Source: UBA8514 sp034933685 (lineage in GTDB: Bacteria > Bacillota > Clostridia > Lachnospirales > Anaerotignaceae). From it: 6,350 nucleotides of DNA. The translations under genes and the position numbers were made by a program. Position 1 is the stretch's first letter; each line of letters starts with the position of its first letter. Positions 4,991-6,350 of this stretch are shown in pieces. The notes under the pieces were generated by a model, which was not told the origin of the DNA, made no database searches, and saw only the letters and a list, made by a program, of their open reading frames with translations. The DNA is taken from assembly GCA_034933685.1 (NCBI GenBank), contig JAYFNB010000015.1, positions 1 to 6,350 of the forward strand. The letters run 5' to 3'.

Positions 4991-5207
4991 ATATGCGATG
5001 CATGGGTGTGATTATATCCATGCCGGACTGAAAGGTACGCAGACGCTTTTAATCTCATCTATGGTCTGTTGCCATCCAATGCAAAAGAGCAAAACTAAGG
5101 AATAAACAGACTTTAACGACATCATTATTTTATATTTAATTCAAAAAAGATGTCATTTTGATGTATAAATGTAAGAAGAATACTTACTTTTAAGTAATCT
5201 GAAGCTT
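4991..5207. other. Unassigned stretch between the IS remnant and the secreted-protein gene
   Basis: No gene is supported. A plus-strand 35-codon frame (4998-5105) opens MHGCDYIHAGLKGTQT and contains CCH further on. It lacks a ribosome binding site and matches no family I know. From 5106 on the sequence is A/T-rich, with a 6-bp inverted repeat GACATC (5118-5123)/GATGTC (5149-5154) and a 14-base palindrome TTACTTTTAAGTAA (5184-5197). No clear terminator for the leftward gene ending at 5208 was found. Confidence 0.3.
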
Positions 5208-5873
5208 CTATTTAAAGCTCATATTAGCTTCATCAGCATACTGGCCATTAGGGAAGAATGTATTAAAATATGTATCTTCCTTATCATCGCTTGCTCTTTC
5301 CAAATAGCAGCTTCCAAATTCATCTGATGAGGTTATTACAACAGTTTGTGTTTCACTGTTCCAGTTTACTTTGTAGCCGCAAAGCTCAGCAATAGCACGT
5401 ATAGGAAGATATGTACGTCCATTTTCTATTACAGGCGCAGTATCCATTTCATAGAAAAATCCGCCACCACCGCCTTCACGAGGTAGGAGGTTTGAGAAAT
5501 TCTCTTCATTCTGTGCATATTTAACTAAAAATTCCCAGGAAAGACCATTGCTATTTGGCTGTAAATACATCATTGATTCCATGAATTCATTCATATTTCC
5601 ATTTTCCTCTGTTGCATACTCAGTAGTGTATACAGGTCCAAGTATACGTACTATTTTGTAATTTTCATCCCAACCAATCTCACAACCAAGGGCATCACCT
5701 ACTGCACGTAGCGGAAGCATAGTACGACCTTCTTGGCTTATAAAAGGCTTTGCATCTGCAAATTCAACGGACTTTCCGTCAACAGTGACATTAAGACTTG
5801 CCGCAAATGCTGGTACGCATAATAAACCTACAAGCATTGATGTAATAAATATTTTAGCAAAAAATTTGTTCAT
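5208..5873 (-). CDS. Secreted protein with two copper amine oxidase N-type (stalk) half repeats, 221 aa
   Basis: Residues 1-24 are a signal peptide (basic MNKFFAK, hydrophobic core, cleavage after PAFA). Two copies of the copper-amine-oxidase-N-type motif follow: NVTVDGKSVEF to RTMLPLRAVGDALGCEIGWD (27-70), and ENGRTYLPIRAIAELCGYKV to NWNSETQTVVI (150-180). In Bacillota this domain is common in surface or secreted proteins and is a beta-rich structural module with no oxidase activity. About 60 residues (81-143), with several Met and Tyr and a run of five Gly (134-138), separate the two repeats. The acidic tail (181-221) lacks an anchor. ATG 5873-5871 is preceded by GGGGAGG nine bases upstream. 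It has its own promoter and appears monocistronic. The partner or ligand is unknown. Confidence 0.88.
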   Translation of the reverse strand: MNKFFAKIFITSMLVGLLCVPAFAASLNVTVDGKSVEFADAKPFISQEGRTMLPLRAVGDALGCEIGWDENYKIVRILGPVYTTEYATEENGNMNEFMESMMYLQPNSNGLSWEFLVKYAQNEENFSNLLPREGGGGGFFYEMDTAPVIENGRTYLPIRAIAELCGYKVNWNSETQTVVITSSDEFGSCYLERASDDKEDTYFNTFFPNGQYADEANMSFK

Positions 5874-5905
5874 ATAATAATACCTCCCCTTATTAGAATA
5901 AGCAA

Positions 5906-5934
5906 ATTATACCATATTTTGGAATAAACTACAA
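5906..5934 (-). promoter_or_regulatory. Promoter of the secreted stalk-domain protein gene
   Basis: On the minus strand TTGTAG (5934-5929), a 17-base spacer and a perfect TATAAT (5911-5906) lie about 33 bases before the start codon. The -10 box is preceded by TGG, giving an extended -10 (TGnTATAAT). This is the best promoter in the window. Confidence 0.75.
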
Positions 5935-6010
5935 TATTAGTTTAAAGAAGACCGTGAATTTTGGACAATTATTTTCTCCTAATATTAATCTGTATCCAAC
6001 TTCTTTTGAC

Positions 6011-6063
6011 AAAAAATCACCCCATTCAGTAGACATTATATTCTGTGTCTACCAAATGGGGTG
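6011..6063 (-). terminator. Intrinsic terminator after the TRAP solute-binding protein gene
   Basis: CACCCCATT (6018-6026) pairs with AATGGGGTG (6055-6063), and GTAGACA (6029-6035) pairs with TGTCTAC (6046-6052). A 2x2 internal loop separates the two helices and the top loop has ten bases. On the minus strand the stem is followed after one A by six T (6016-6011). It begins 37 bases past the stop of the leftward gene. Confidence 0.88.
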
Positions 6064-6100
6064 GAACTTAGGTATACTTCACTTTTTTAAGATAACCTAA

Positions 6101-6350
6101 TTATTTATTTGCTGCAATAACTTCCTGAACACGAGCATAGATGTCAGGTGAAACGAAACCAGCGCCTTCTTTTACATATGTGTCATAGATTGAAGCTGTA
6201 GCATCCTGAAATGCTTTCTTTTCTGGAGAATTAATCTGCATGCCTCTTTCTTCAAGAGCTTTTGCACCTGATTCTGTCTGAGCATCAATCTGATCTCTTT
6301 CGTAAGGAGCTGCTTCAACAGCTGCTTCTTTTACTGCTGTCTGATATTCA
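6101..6350 (-). CDS. TRAP transporter solute-binding protein (DctP family), C-terminal 82 residues
   Basis: The frame enters at the right edge and ends at TAA 6103-6101. The visible part reads EYQTAVKEAAVEAAPYERDQ, a DAQTESGAKALEERGMQINS stretch, and IYDTYVKEGAGFVSPDIYAR near the end. The pattern of a long amphipathic helix, GM-I--P and a final helix with IY matches the C-terminal helices of DctP-family extracytoplasmic binding proteins. These bind an organic acid (dicarboxylates, sialic acid and others) and hand it to the DctQ/DctM membrane subunits. The substrate cannot be told because the binding cleft is outside the window. The gene is the last of its transcript, since a strong terminator follows. 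Membrane-subunit genes, if linked, must lie to the right. Confidence 0.85.
   Translation of the reverse strand, partial: EYQTAVKEAAVEAAPYERDQIDAQTESGAKALEERGMQINSPEKKAFQDATASIYDTYVKEGAGFVSPDIYARVQEVIAANK

Noticed and set aside
1..6350. CRISPR array, tRNA, rRNA or known riboswitch
   Set aside because: No regularly spaced direct repeats, tRNA cloverleaf with CCA end, rRNA-like sequence or recognised riboswitch core was seen on either strand.

Overview
This window looks like chromosomal DNA of a low-G+C anaerobic member of the Bacillota (Clostridia or Negativicutes). The grounds are strong AGGAGG-type ribosome binding sites, A/T-rich spacers, a copper amine oxidase N-domain (stalk-type) secreted protein, a TRAP solute-binding protein and a SufC/SufB pair of the Bacillota type. 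The genus cannot be fixed from the sequence alone.

Left part (1-1815). The first bases hold the probable start of a leftward gene that leaves the window. Next come a leftward XRE-type helix-turn-helix regulator with its own terminator, and a divergent rightward LysR-family regulator that ends at a clear intrinsic terminator. The spacer between the two regulators carries two perfect dyads that could be operators.

Middle part (1816-3779). After a long A/T-rich leader with a terminator-like hairpin come a ZIP-family metal transporter, a short stretch with a possible 30-codon ORF, an unrecognised 81-residue protein, and a DtxR-family metal-dependent repressor. Transporter and repressor suggest a small metal-homeostasis cluster (Mn, Fe or Zn), although no metal box was identified.

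Decayed part (3780-5207). A sufC gene (ATPase of the SUF Fe-S cluster assembly machine) is present at nearly full length but is broken by several single-base frame changes and by substitutions at key ATPase residues. It is followed by only the first ~30 codons of sufB, itself frameshifted, which stop where the remnant of an IS3-family transposase begins on the opposite strand. This is a dead suf operon cut by an insertion sequence that has itself decayed. A perfect 13-bp inverted repeat lies in the 5' part of the dead sufC, and two of its frame changes fall inside the repeat arms.

Right part (5208-6350). A leftward secreted protein with two copper-amine-oxidase-N-type half repeats has a good promoter of its own. 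Beyond it are a strong terminator and the C-terminal 82 residues of a leftward TRAP (DctP-family) solute-binding protein that enters from outside the window.

No convincing new defence, RNA or mobile system was found. The most informative structure is the suf graveyard next to an apparently intact metal transporter/repressor pair.
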